Source: Actinernus sp. WN-2022 (taxonomy: Eukaryota; Cnidaria; Anthozoa; Actiniaria; Actinernidae). From it: 64,000 nt of DNA. Where the stretch lies: positions 79,512,861 through 79,576,860 of the forward strand of contig JAOWCC010000019.1 in the NCBI GenBank assembly GCA_030867875.1, read 5' to 3'. Below are positions 34,401-45,100 of this stretch, piece after piece. The translations under genes and the position numbers were made by a program. The notes beneath the pieces are model-generated. The model saw only the letters and a list, made by a program, of their open reading frames with translations, was not told the origin of the DNA and did no database searches. Positions within the stretch are counted from its first letter, which is position 1. The number at the start of each line of letters is the position of its first letter.

Positions 34401-37400
34401 AAAATCGTCATTTACTTAATTACCATGTAAATTAAATCCCCTTGACACCCCACAAAATTGAAGATGCCCCCTCAACATTCTCATGACAGTCCTCTTGTTA
34501 CACCGGGTCAAGGTTTGTAGATAAGATTATTTTGAAGTACAGACTCATAGCTAGGTAATTTTGAACAGTAGGAAGGGATAATCATTACTCGGGCTGCCTG
34601 TGGCAGGCACGAGTCTAAATCTGCAGGCCGTTAATAATTTAATTGTTTTTGTTTCATGCAGCAAAATTTATGCACAAGCATTAAGTTATGCATGAACTTG
34701 TGGCGTTAATAGATTTCGCCATCGGATGCTATTCTTGTTTGGAGGTACGTTTCGTAGGTTTTATGCCATATTTCATTTTATTCTCGGTCATAATACATAC
34801 CAGCGCAAACACCGTGATCTGTAGGCCAACCCAAAAATAATTTTGACCGTGTTTTTGGCTGGTTTACAAATCTCGTATCGAGACCGGTGTACGTTAATTA
34901 TACTACACAGGTATACTGAATAGCTGATTTATAGCGAAATATAGTGATTTACTAGCAAATATATATAATTTTATACTGTGGTTCAGCAGTTATGGTTTTC
35001 TCTCCTCTATCGAAATCTGAACTCCTGAGAGCAAGACTGTGAGAGCAACACTGTCATGCACTCACCTACATGAAGCCAGACAGAAATTCTAATTATTATG
35101 ATGAGACAAGCACTATTCCACTCTGAAGGTAAACTTAAACAAGAATCCTCTCACGGCCAAGGTTTTGGTTCGAGAAATTAAAGGCTTCCAACAGTTCCCT
35201 TTATAGTTCTGTAATATAATGACTGCAGACTGCAGTTTTGGGAATGAGGGTAAAAGCTTTTAAATAGTAACCAACAGGCATTTCAGTTAATAATCTTTAA
35301 TCCAACAAATACCAATATGGACGCGATCAGTGAGCTGCGATAAAGAGCCACAGGGTAGAAAGAACAGTAGAGAAATATAGTGATAGCTAGCTCCATCACA
35401 GGTGGACAGGATACAACTTATAATATGGGACAAATATAAACATACATTTGAGACACCTGCAGAACAGCAGACTAAATTGTAAGCGTACATTACATGAATA
35501 AGAAGTGTTTACAGTAAAAGGTCAACTACGAGAAAAACAAAAATATTAAATTACATGTACATATATACACTGTATACTAGGGGAGCAGAGAATGAACGTC
35601 ACCGCGCTACCGGCCACTCCTAAAGACTGCTAAATTCAGCTAATAATTCTTCCCTTTGGTTAATTATTACTATAAAGAGGATTTCAAATGAAAGTGTATT
35701 TCATCTTCAATCTCATGTGGCCCGAGTGAAAGCCCGGATGGGCTCTTGTTATTATAGCTTCTGAAAACCTTTAAAGGAAGAAGCTGGCATTAACCTTTAG
35801 AGCTAGAGTAGGAGGTGGAACTTGTTCACCGGCTGTCTGCTAACATATATCCACAACCCTGCATGTACATGTATATCAGATTATCTTTTGACAATAATAA
35901 GCTCAGCTTCCTGTCGGTTTGTTTTGAATTTGTCACAATATGCTATATTTAACTTTAATACAAACTGCACTGCAAGGAAACCCAATAAAGTTTGATATAT
36001 TAAGCTAAATAAGAAATAATTATACAAACGTCAATTATTAGTTAGACTAAATATACATGTCATGCATGTGCCCTGTTCTTAAATGAATTTTCCCAATTAT
36101 TGAATTGTATTGAATTTTATTTATTTAAATTGCAATATATGCTGATTATATATGCAGAATGCTGAGTTTTTCACTGACTAATATTATGTTAACTCTTTAC
36201 TCTTCAGATGGTAATTTAACCAGGTTAAATTTCTGGATAAAGTATGTTTTGTTTTGGTCTGGTTTCCAAATTCTGTTGGCAGTCTCTCTGGAAAACTATA
36301 CCATCGAACTTTGTCTATTTAGATTGCTGTCTGCTAAATAATTTGAATTCTTCGTCTAACCTTAATTCTTTCTTTTATGGGGGGATGTTTGTTGCGTTAG
36401 GTCTTAGGAATATTTTGTATGCTAAACGCCAGCGCAGCAGCCTAGCCAATGTACACAACCACACATCTACAATAATCTGAATATTAAATGAACACTGGAA
36501 AGGCTTGTTCCTCTAAGTCTTAGCGAATGCTTAATATAGCTCATTCATCCGGCAGTCACAGCGGTTAATCGCTATCTCTCCCGGAAATCACGATGCTAAT
36601 GAATCTCATTTTCTAACCACACGAGCGAAAATAAATCATGTTTTTCTGAGAGCGACCTATAGCTATTACGTTGTTTACGACCTGAACTGATGAAACTCGG
36701 GGCTAAATTAGTAAGTATAGAAGTGAGTTAGACTGTAATAACAAATCTACTTCAGCATAGATCTAGTTTAAGAAAAGGTAAGGAATAACCTAGATGTTTT
36801 GTTTTTATCGAAAATCAGTTGGCTTAAATTTACTTTATAGGAGTGAAGTTCCAAACATCTATTAAACTTGTAAATAATTCATCTTTCGTCCCTCTAACTC
36901 TATTCTAATCTAGCCTCGACTAGCAGAAAACAAACCTGTACGGAAGTTTAAGGAACATGTACCGAATAATCTGAAAGAGAATTGGTAATCAATGAAGTAG
37001 GACGGATAGCAGAAAGGATTTTAGAAATTGGTGGAGAAAAACAAAGGGATTCAAAATCTGTTTACAAACTGCGTCCACGCCAGATTTAGGGTGACCAAAA
37101 CACACGTCAATATAAGCCAAATGGAAATATTTTCACGTTCATCACGAATCTTTCTTTTACATATATTTGTTGCCCTATTATTGAGTTGTAGTCTGAGCTA
37201 TGTTTAAGGAGATTCTGATTGGTTTTAGCCTTGTATTTAAGATAAAACAGAGGGAACTCCTTCGCGACAACTTGGTAAACAAGTTCTCTTTTTACACATC
37301 GCTTACTACGTGAGAGGAATAAATTAACTCCACTTAGAATGGATCGCAATCTTTCACGCTAAAGTTTATTACAATAAAACTTAACTACATATAAAGGTAC

Positions 37401-37493
37401 CTTATGAGTGACTTTCCGTTGCTTTCTAGGCAGCTTCATCTCCAGATATCCACACTTAACGAGGTCTTCATAGGTAGCCATGTCTGTCTTCAT
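19163..37493 (-). CDS. DOK/IRS-like docking protein (PH + PTB), four exons
   Basis: This is an intracellular adaptor predicted to bind phosphoinositides through its PH domain and phosphotyrosine NPXY-type motifs through its PTB domain, downstream of receptor tyrosine kinases. The coding exons 37493-37401, 23318-23006, 20777-20558 and 19460-19163 total 924 nt and join in frame to 307 residues. All three introns have GT-AG borders and matching phases (0, 1, 2). The PH domain (about 13-125) reads KCGYLEMKLP, then AWKRKWFVLRRRS and TRLEYYYSEKA, ending with the helix DTLEWIRLMKEL. The PTB domain (about 138-235) reads YEVTIIGTED, GLVGEYLITVRREYLCL and GEFHFLTRQGREILESI. The last 70 residues are Ser/His-rich without any tyrosine, unlike vertebrate DOK1-3, which have tyrosine-rich tails and about 400-480 residues. 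DOK is favoured over IRS on the PTB motifs. Confidence 0.8.
19555..19906. mobile_element. inverted-repeat element in docking-protein intron 3
   Basis: Two nested palindromes are visible: ggctattgcctcccagag / ctctggaggcaatag at 19558-19640, and a pair with arms of about 105 bp, ttgcattcaagaattaccgc at 19652 against gcggtaattcttgaatgcaa ending near 19903. The element is non-coding and recent by arm identity. Confidence 0.75.
20216..20440. repeat. low-complexity C-rich then T/G-rich sequence
   Basis: Runs of ctcccccc around 20240-20270 are followed by a t10 run and gggggggg at 20391-20412. They lie within the docking-protein intron between exons 3 and 4. Confidence 0.85.
20558..20777 (-). CDS. 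docking protein exon 3 (first half of PTB domain)
   Basis: The acceptor ccacatccacag is followed by GTTTGTATG at 20777. The donor is CTAA|GTAAGTG after 20558. The 220 nt enter in phase 1 and leave in phase 2. Translation: LYEVTIIGTEDSDRVG, LVGEYLITVRREYLCL, then WELEFLPRFRLQRL and KVLIIKAAK. This matches the IRS-type PTB beta-sandwich start. Confidence 0.85.
21812..22686. mobile_element. 875-bp TIR element with TA duplication in docking-protein intron 2
   Basis: The ends GCCTGAATTTCAGC and GCTGAAATTCAGGC are inverted, with TA on both sides (21810-21811, 22687-22688). The inverted match continues for about 80 bp (ctcccaagagagacgtctga and gactcagacgtctctcttgg). The interior frame 21957-22199 (GHKNKAIARLEKLFEIMHTK ...) has no recognised domain. 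This is a non-autonomous TA-target element. Confidence 0.85.
22930..22960 (+). repeat. poly-C tract
   Basis: About 22 consecutive c, preceded by caccc. It lies in intron 2 about 50 bases from the donor of exon 2 on the minus strand. Confidence 0.95.
23006..23318 (-). CDS. docking protein exon 2 (most of the PH domain)
   Basis: The acceptor ttttcacag|GCATGG is at 23318 and the donor TATG|GTAAGG at 23006, giving 313 nt in phase 0 to 1. The translation starts AWKRKWFVLRRRSIRG, continues through TRLEYYYSEKA and VITLDEVTGIHRAH, and ends with the PH C-terminal helix TLEWIRLMKELVLPEP. The conserved Trp of that helix is present (LEW). Confidence 0.85.
23387..24560. repeat. left GGATC-rich array, about 167-bp higher-order unit
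   Basis: The block ttgccttcactcctttaaag recurs at about 23732 (variant), 23899, 24067 and 24234, a period of about 167 bp. It is embedded in continuous aaggatcttt/aaagatcctt words. Copies differ by a few percent. The array decays toward 24540. Confidence 0.85.
25157..26902 (-). mobile_element. Helitron-like element, copy B, about 1.7 kb
   Basis: On the minus strand it starts TTATTACTCGGGCTGCC at 26902 and ends at the AGCCCAGATGGGCTCTTG hairpin end near 25160, the same termini as copy A. It shares with copies A and D the block containing gcatgcgttaaaggtcaaat near its left end. The small frames inside have no domain. Confidence 0.65.
28006..29069. mobile_element. MULE-like TIR element with 9-bp target duplication
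   Basis: The ends TAGGCTCGGTTTC and GAAACCGAGCCTA are inverted, and the similarity extends into a ccgttgggg / ccccacggc and cgcgcccagccg / cggctgggcgcgcg region. The 9-bp word TCAACAGTG flanks both sides (27997-28005 and 29070-29078). A 9-bp duplication with TIRs of this kind is typical of Mutator-like elements. No transposase is present. The element carries a protein-like minus-strand frame at 28457-28678. Confidence 0.85.
28457..28678 (-). pseudogene. possible captured RecQ-like helicase fragment
   Basis: The frame reads MQDQGSLAILTSKKISAAF, then IGEEKTDDSILKEFIEERK. The order M-x-D-Q, then K-I-S-A-A-F-I-G, resembles the segment after the Walker A region in RecQ-family helicases (MKDQ...G..A...G). 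The 72-codon frame lacks the Walker A and DEAD-type motifs, so it cannot be an active helicase. It lies entirely within the MULE-like element, as expected for a captured gene piece. The family match is from memory of motif shape only. Confidence 0.35.
29080..30479. other. AT-rich intronic stretch
   Basis: Intron 1 sequence with frequent acatgtacatgta words (29310, 29878) and no exon-like signal. The minus-strand frames at 29871 and 30232 have no domain. Confidence 0.4.
30480..31929. mobile_element. 1.45-kb TIR element with TTCGCGGG subterminal repeats
   Basis: The ends GGCCTTCTGATATTTCGCG and CGCGAAATATCAGAAGGCC are perfect 19-bp inverted repeats. Both subterminal zones (30495-30600 and 31790-31915) repeat TTCGCGG or its close variants six or more times, in opposite orientation at the two ends. 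The interior frames (30799-31137 plus, 31185-31478 minus) are short; the minus one reads AYDRLRSYPKGTLHVDDG, which loosely recalls transposase N-terminal zinc-finger segments. No target duplication was found. Confidence 0.75.
31931..32945. repeat. right GGATC-rich array, 43-bp unit
   Basis: The 43-bp unit built around ggatctttaaagatctttg and aggatcctgaacaagatcc repeats more than ten times. It sits in a larger block of about 300-320 bp marked by cataaaggatctttaaagat at about 32151, 32470 and 32771. The unit is nearly its own reverse complement, so transcripts would fold back extensively. Confidence 0.9.
33306..33552 (+). repeat. half copy of the palindromic element seen at 12062-12667
   Basis: The blocks gttaagtgtatgacgtcaca, atggcggacgtgattttgac and gtggcactttaa follow the order seen at 12425-12667. 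The left half of the palindrome is missing. Confidence 0.65.
33635..34355. mobile_element. foldback element with about 300-bp arms
   Basis: The left arm includes gatgctttcgaaatgacgaa, tctcatctcgtttcagaaat and gaacatctccgcaaatattg. The right arm carries their inverse (caatatttggagagatgttc, atttctgaaacgagat-like, catcatttcgaaagcat) ending at about 34350. The centre at about 34000 holds a loop of roughly 100 bp. Open frames on both strands here are by-products of the palindrome. Confidence 0.8.
34584..35750 (+). mobile_element. Helitron-like element, copy C, about 1.17 kb
   Basis: It starts ATTACTCGGGCTGCCTGTGG with the same stem-loop (here GGCAGGCACGAGT) and ends GGCCCGAGTGAAAGCCC, GGATGGGCTCTTGTT. 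Its right 600 bp match copy A closely (aggcttccaacagttccctt, atggacgcgatca, gggagcagagaatgaacgtc), while its left interior is shorter. Confidence 0.65.
35751..37400. other. docking-protein intron 1 without recognised elements
   Basis: AT-rich intron sequence. The plus-strand frames at 36159-36341 and 36244-36480 read as hydrophobic stretches without domain or splice context. Nothing else can be supported. Confidence 0.4.
37401..37493 (-). CDS. docking protein exon 1 (start and PH strand 1)
   Basis: ATG at 37493 opens 31 codons reading MKTDMATYEDLVKCGYLEM, then KLPRKQRKVTHK, followed by the donor AAG|GTACCT in phase 0. The product joins directly to AWKRKWFVL in exon 2, which completes the first PH beta hairpin. 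A second in-frame ATG lies at codon 5 and could also serve. The donor context and domain continuity make this the best first exon; the intron to exon 2 is about 14 kb and filled with repeats. Confidence 0.75.
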
Positions 37494-38780
37494 GTTGTTC
37501 ATTCAATCAAATAACCACGCTTTCAACGCCTTGTGCGGTTTCGGGCGAAATCGTCAACCTCTCGGCTTAAAAAGAAACTTTCCTTGAGTTCATACCAGAC
37601 CCGAGTAAAGCCTAATAGCTGTGCTACGGCATAATAGCCGTAAATCGGCTGCAAATACTGAATGGTGTTTCACCTCTGTGGGAGCGTGTTCTCACAAGAC
37701 CTGTTTTGATTCACATGTTGGTTTAAATTTTTGGGGTCGCCGGGGACCAGTCCCTCACGTACGAGTATTTGAAGAAAACCGCAAACAAATATTGTGATTC
37801 ACAATAACACATTACAGCAGCAAAAATTACTCTAAAAATCGATAGAAGAAGGAGGTGGGAGAAGAAACGAACTTACTGAAACTACATGTACACGTCATTT
37901 GATTCGGCTTGCAAATTGGTTTCAACGCGTCCTATGGCCAACATTGTGGAAATACTTTATACAACGCCCCAGGGTTTGTAGGGCCTATTACATATTTCTG
38001 TTTTAATTTGTTCAGCATTGTTGGTATTTGACGAATATTCAATTCGTGCCTTCGAGTTCTACTCTGTTGGCGAAGAGACCTGCTTCCGCTGTGACTCCGA
38101 AAATACGACCTCAACCGCAATTTTTTATGTTTTGAACTTCCGGGCAAAACAAATGGCTGAAATAACCTACCTTAACTCTCCAGCCGTCCTTTAAAACAAC
38201 CCAGATGTCGTTTTGAAGCGTCCTCAAAATCATACGGCTTTTACCGTGCTGCCAGCTGAAGGCGAAAGCGACTTGTAAAAGACAAGCAATTAATTATTTT
38301 TCATGCAAAGCACCACTGTTTTGTTAAGTGAATTCCTCCCTTTGTATTTGATATTCATTTTTTACTGAATAGATTTTCAAGGAATCATTAATAACATTCA
38401 CCGGCCTTTCAGTATTATCAACATACCAGTTTTATTTCTATTATTAAAAGGTTATAAATATTTTGTATTCGGGCCAATGTCAATGTGGCGTTTTACAGAT
38501 TCATTCTGTGCACAAAAGCCGAATTTCACAGCACCAAAAAGAGAGCGAATTATATAGTTAATGTTTCCTTTTTACCCTCTTGGGGTTCATTCGTTTAGAA
38601 GTAAATTGATCATGAAATGTCCGTCACAATAACAAATTACAGCGGCAAAAATTACTCTAAAAATCGATAGATATTAAATTTGACGCCCTTTATAACTGAC
38701 CCTACAGGAATAAAATACACAGAAAAAGAGTTTTTGAAATAGATATAATAGTGGAGGCGGAATAATCTATTGTAGTTCAT
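37494..38780. other. intergenic region between macro-domain and docking-protein genes
   Basis: About 1.29 kb separate the macro-domain stop (38781) from the docking-protein start (37493). It should contain the docking-protein 5-prime UTR and promoter, but no TATA box or other element is convincing. A 46-bp direct repeat (ttacagcagcaaaaattact at about 37811 and ttacagcggcaaaaattact at about 38638, both running on into ctaaaaatcgatag) is the only structure. The minus-strand frame at 37932-38147 (71 codons, basic) is unrecognised. Confidence 0.45.
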
Positions 38781-39115
38781 CTATAACTTTGACTTTACAG
38801 AATGCAATTCAACCTTAACGCCGGGTTTGTTTGTATTTCTAGCTGCGCATTCTTGAAATACTTCGACTGTAGGGACATCAAAATTCGTGAAACGGACAAG
38901 TTGAAGGGAAGTGTTTGGTTTTGAACGGAGGAATTCTATTGTCACAGCGAACAGGATCTCGGCACATTGATCTATAGGGAACCCGAAAATACCGCTGCTG
39001 ATGGCAGGAATGGAGATACTGGCGTATTCACGCTTGTGGCATTCCTCTAGTGAGTTTAGAACGGCTGAACGAAGGTTGTTATTTTCGTTTGCGATGCCTC
39101 CTTTCCAAACCGGAC
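38781..39115 (-). CDS. macro-domain gene exon 5 (second phosphate loop, stop)
   Basis: The acceptor ttcatttcactgcag is followed by GTCCGGTTTGG at 39115 and the stop TAG is at 38781-38783. Translation [19 protein letters not shown], then [19 protein letters not shown] and [19 protein letters not shown], completes the domain with a short Lys-rich tail. The intron before this exon is about 9.8 kb and full of repeats. Confidence 0.88.
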
Positions 39116-42100
39116 CTGCAGTGAAATGAAATGAATGGTTAATACCAACACAGGTAGCCCAAGCTATTGATTCGTAGTTCTATATTATGTGATTTTTTAT
39201 TTTTCTTTATAAAAAATCCGCTGAAATTTACTCCGTTTTTTTTTATATCAAAAACAATGAAAACATTTCAAGCATCTCTTTTCTGCCGAAGTAACGCGTA
39301 CCCTCAGTGTACGAAGCAAGGTAAGCTACTACGCATGTATGGCGTCATCGCTCGATTGGTGTCTGTTAATCGGCTTCAAACAATTAATCTTCCCTTCCTC
39401 AATGCTTGATTGATTTCAATATTGCCCTCCTTGCGTGGAAACTATAACTTTACACTTAGTCATTTTAGCATATAATTTGCTTTGATTTTAAGCATCCCAC
39501 GTGTTCGTCCATTCGTAGAAGACTGCGTATGTCCGGGACGGCTAATATAAAGTGGTTTATTCTATAAACTAGTGTTTTACAAGGATTTTCACCACTGAGA
39601 AACATCGCATCTAAACACACGTAAAAATACGATAATTTTACGTGTGATATCCCGGCTTTCAGCCAATCAGCGATTGCCACGTCACGCGCTAACCCTTGCT
39701 TCGAACAACCGGGCCCAGGTCCAAGTATTGTTTATAAAATATATAAAACAACTGTGACAACTGTGGGAAACGAGTAGCAGCTGACGTTTCGAGCGTTAGC
39801 CCTTCGTCAGAGCAAAAGAGGAAAAGACGCAGACCAACACTAGTTTTTACAGGAACTAGTTATCCATACTTGTCACGCAAAAAAGTTTAATGAGGCTCAG
39901 AGCCAATTTTTTTCTTGGGGAATACAATAAATTCGATTTGTCTCCGAGCCTCATCGCGAAACTTTTGTGTGCGACAAGTGAAACATATATAATAATAATA
40001 ATAATAATAATTTATGGACTTATATTGCGCAAGTTTCATGTGTATATGATCACTTGCGCATTACATGATATGTAAATAACTTATGTATAGCTTAGCCTAA
40101 ATAATATAATGTTAAAAATCCATACTAATGTTAATACTAATTTTACGGAAGCTAAACCTATACTAATAGATTAATACTAAATGTTTAAGAACTAATAGGA
40201 TACTAAAAATGAGTAGAAACTATACATTCTAATATTAAAAAAACTATGTTAAAATAAATTACAGTTAAATGCTTTCCTAAAAAGATAAGTCTTAATTGAA
40301 CGTTTAAAAGAATCGAGAGACTGTTCATTTCGTAAAGAGTTCGGTAGATCGTTCCACAGTTTAGGAGCAGCAGATACAAAGGCTCTATCGCCAAGTGTAG
40401 GCTTAGTTATCACATAAGGTGGTTCTAGTAACAATTCGGTATTAGAACGAAGACAATATCTGGACTTACTCTTAATCTTAATTAGATCGTTAATATATAT
40501 AGGTGACAGACCATGCAATGCCTTAAAAGTAATAAGTAATAATTTAAAGATAATTCTAAACTTAACTGGAAGCCAATGCAGCTGATATAATATAGGTGTT
40601 ATATGGTCGAATCTTGGTATCTTACAAATAAGACGGGCAGCAGTATTTTGTACTCTCTGTAACTTAATTAGTTGTGTCTGCGGTAATCCGTATATCCGTA
40701 TATCCAGGAGGGAGGGGGTGACTGTAATTGTTTTCGTAATATAATTTTTGGCGAGTCCTCACTGCCAGTGTGACGTCACATAGCAACGCAGTGCTCTCTT
40801 CCCGTGTCGGCTCAGTTCGGCGTACATACATATACAAACATATTTATTTATACACGTAAGAAACCATCAGTAATAGCATAACATTAAAAAAAATAAAAAA
40901 TCGTAAAAAGAATGCCTACGTATATTGCTTTACATGTTTGACGTGTCTTATAAGATTGTAATTACAATAGTGTATGTTTACGTTTAGTTCTAAAAATATG
41001 AACTGTATCAGATAATCTGACATCCTCAGGCAAACTGAGCTCAAAACCCTGACCCACCCCCGCGGCACATAAATAATACGTCACAAACAGGAGTACCTCC
41101 CCTCCCCCGTCCCCGGGACTTAACCGACGACACCCTTTTGACCAGTCCCCATCACCAACCGAAAACACCATATCCGAAGGAAGACCTTAATGCCATTTAA
41201 GTTAGGGACAAAAGAGGTCAAAAGCAGAGGTTTAACCTTACTTTTTTTTCATCAATTTTATGTAAGTCCTGATGCTTTGTGTTCAATATTACACATTTAA
41301 TAATAATAATAATGGTTTAATCACAGCATCTCTACTAAGTAGCTTTACATCTGTGAGATCAATATAACAAAAACTATTACTATAACTACTACAACTGCTA
41401 TAACTTTATATTACATAAGAAAAAGAAAAAAGCACTATGGAAACTATGGTGAACTATATAAACGACTATGTACAGCTATTATATATAAAAGGCAAGAGAA
41501 AAATACCAATGAGTATTATTAGTATTAGCTATAATTTTATATTACTATAAAAAGGAAAGGAAACACTGGAAACTTTGGTAACCATATACGCTATGGTGAA
41601 CTATATACAACTATGTACGACTATAATGTATAAAAGGCACTGAAAAGGGAAAATACTAATGGGTTAATCAATCCGATGTTTTTCTCTGTTCATTAAAATT
41701 TGTTTAACCTGACGATTGTATGGTTTTGGGTCAACACATGATCTTATGTTAGCAGGGAGTTCGTTAAATAACTTTGCCGTAAAGTCTTGAAATGTTCCCT
41801 TTATGAGGGCACACTTAGTTGTGCACGTGGGGCTACACTAGAGCACAGCTGTCTCTTCGGTTCATGTTTCTTTAGGGAGAGGTAGTCAGGCCAAGACTGA
41901 TTGTGGATCGCTTGATGGGCACTTCTGAGTAGGCGAAACTGGGTCCTTGCTATAGTGGGGAGCCAATCCAACTTAAGCACGTCTTTCTCAGTAGAATAGC
42001 GGTTGGTCACGAAGCTCGCGGCAGCATTTTGCACGCGCTGGATTTTCTTCTGTAGATATGCGGGCAGAGGGTAGCATACAGTGTCATTAAAATTTAATTT

Positions 42101-45100
42101 GGAAAGGACAAGGCTTTCCGCTAGTTGCTTCTTTGTGTGCTGTGGGGTCATGTTCCGTATTTTACGCAGAATTGACAGGACTCCATAACACGACGAGACT
42201 AAGTGCTTTACGTGGTCTGACCATTTAAGGTTTTCATTGAGCCAAGTGCCCAAGAGCTTGAATTTCTTGACTCTTTCCAAAGTCTGACCTTTTACAGCAT
42301 TAAAGAGATGGTATGACCTCACTGAGACCATGTATCCTCGACATCTGTTGTGTCGTTACTAACCTGGTTTAAACCTTTTGTTGTTTGATTACTCGCTCTG
42401 ACAATAAAAATAACTAGGGAGGCAGGAATAACTAGCAAGGCAGGACAATTTAGCATACAGGCAGGGGTAGAAAATGGGATCTACATTCATGCTCTAGGGA
42501 GAAATGTACTTTACAACTCACAAGAAGGGAGAAAAATTCGACAAAACTAGGGAGGGAGATTTCACTACCCGTCCTCTCCGCTCCTGATTCAACACGTGCA
42601 CTAACATTCCACGAAATATTTTGCCATCCTTATCAATTGAAACCCCGGCCCCTCGACCCCCGGGACATAGCGGGGCATTAACGGGGACATGGCGGTGGAA
42701 TAACGCACATTTAGCGCAGCATTTCTCCGGTGGAACGGGGAAACTAACGATTTGCAAAATTTGTGGGGACTTCAGCGGTGGTTGTAACGCCAGCCACGAC
42801 AGAGCGGGACTGGGCCCGAGCATCGACAACGCTGGAAAAGGCAAGTTGCATCCTTTGAAATCATCATTATTCACGAACTTCGGTTGGAATGCATATATTT
42901 ACTTCTCATATCAGGTGCTTCTTCATTACAATATTCATACGAAAGTTGTGGATAGAAATTCCACTATAAGGGAGTTTTTGTCCCAAGCAAGCCAAGCGTT
43001 TGGTGTCCCGGAGGGGTACTTACATGAAAAATGGAGGCTCAAACCCTGACCCTGTCTGACCCAATCCGAGCTCCAAAATCCTGATTGTCCCCTTTTTTGG
43101 AAAAAAAAAACCCTGATTGCCCCTTCTTAAAATTGTTATCAAAACACGGTCGGATATATATCCCGGCCGGTATACCGCGTACCGGGATTGCATGCAAGAA
43201 CATTTCAAGTCGGGACGTGGCATTGGGTAAACAAATCAGCAGATTAAGTACATAGATGAGTACTGAAGTACGAATTAGCGACGTCACGATGTATGGGAAC
43301 CTCAGTGCTTGCATGTGGGCAGGCGATCAAATTGCGGCAACAGAATGTCTTTTTTTGGCAGTCGCTAAAAAAAACTGACTGCTCCCAAATTATACTCAAA
43401 TCCTGACCCTGATCTGCCCAAATCAGGTCAAAACCCTGACCCACCCCGGCGGCACATACATAATACGTCACAAACAGTAGTACCCTCCCCCCCCCTCCCC
43501 CCCTCCCCCCGGCCCGCTCACGCCATACACGTCCGGCCCTCATCACGTGACTTTTGTAAATGGTTTTGAAAGAAAAGCGCGCGCGGGCCGTACGTACGGG
43601 TCATATGATACTGAAGCTGATATATATTCAATTTCTCAATGCCTCCTCCTAATTGAAAATTCTGAAGCACATGTCGGGGCCATGGGGGCGGGTATTGTAA
43701 CAGCCAACTGCCCCCGATGGGCGGGGAAAAGGTCAAAATGTAACACTGTATAAATGTTACATTCCCCGCTATGTCCCGGGGGTCGGGGGGCCGGGGTTTC
43801 AATTGACTAGTGCATAATTGAACTACTTACGTGCATAACTGCTGCATAGGGAAATCATTCGACGTTCTCATTCGACACAATCACTCGATAGAAGCGAATA
43901 TATAATTTAGGTGCTTTTTTCATATTCCGAGTAGTCGACAGACTTCACCGTGCCAAAATACGTTGTCGCATAATCGAGAGAGGGCGCTGAACAAAATTAT
44001 AATTTGGACATGGCTCGGGTTTCTTTGTGCTCTCTTAGCCCAATTCATCAATTGTAAACTTAAGATACTAGGCAAAATATTTTACTGATCAAATTTGAGT
44101 GGTGTAGCTTTACTTGAAAGCGAGCAGTTACACTTTTTAGTTTCTATACATTTCTCTGTAAAAATAGACAAATTAACGTATGGGAACGGGAAAATACGGC
44201 TGCTCTCTTTCTAGTAAAGCTACACCACTCAAATTTTATCAGTAAAATATTTTGCCTAGTATGTTAAGTTTACAATTGATGAATTTCACAGAATTGAAAT
44301 TTTATGGAAATTATTTGACATCAGACAAGGGCACCCAACGAAGTTTTCGGTTAAAAAGCTGTTCGGGAGAGTAAGTTAGCCTAAAACTTTCGGATTTGAA
44401 AAAAATGTCCCTTGAAAATTGTTTTCTGAAATACTGGCTAGAAAATTTGTTTTCAGTCCCTAGAAAATTATAGAAGAAAGGGGAGACTAAAAGGTTTCCC
44501 CTAAAATATTCGAACGTCCCAATTCGTCTGATCAATAGAGTCAGAACAACACATTTTCATTCCCTAAGAATTGCCTAAAGGAAAAAAGAATCCCTAAAAA
44601 AATCGTACCTTTGCAACATGAAGTTACTTGGGCTAGAAAATTCTTGTTTCTGTTCTAGACTACTAACAAATTCGTAGGCCGGGAATATTTTGCCATAGTA
44701 TTTTCGGTTGACGCAATTTCCACCTAGAAAATCCGAACAGCTAATAGCTTTCTAGAATACGTCAAAAGACATAGTAGGCGCCTTAAAATGGCTAGATAAG
44801 CTGCAGACAACTGGTTTCAAACGAATTTCAAAAAGTACTCGTTTGGTGCCCTTGATCAGATTCTCATACAAACACTGCATTTGCCATCATGTTAGTCCTG
44901 ATTACCCATGATGCTTCATTTTCTTGAAAAGGCTTATTCCAAAGGCAGAGGGAATCTTGCAACACAAGTTTTCCTAGTACTAAGTTCTACTTACTCTTTA
45001 CGCATTGAAAAAAGGCACGTGTCTCGAACCCTTGTTCAACCGCTTTCACTCTCGTTTTCTAGTCCTTTGTCCTAATTTTCGGCTAATTAATATATTTCAT

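Noticed and set aside
42518..43802. Pro/Gly-rich frames of 90-142 codons on both strands
   Set aside because: They follow GC-rich inverted repeats of the 42633-43806 element and show no conserved motif.
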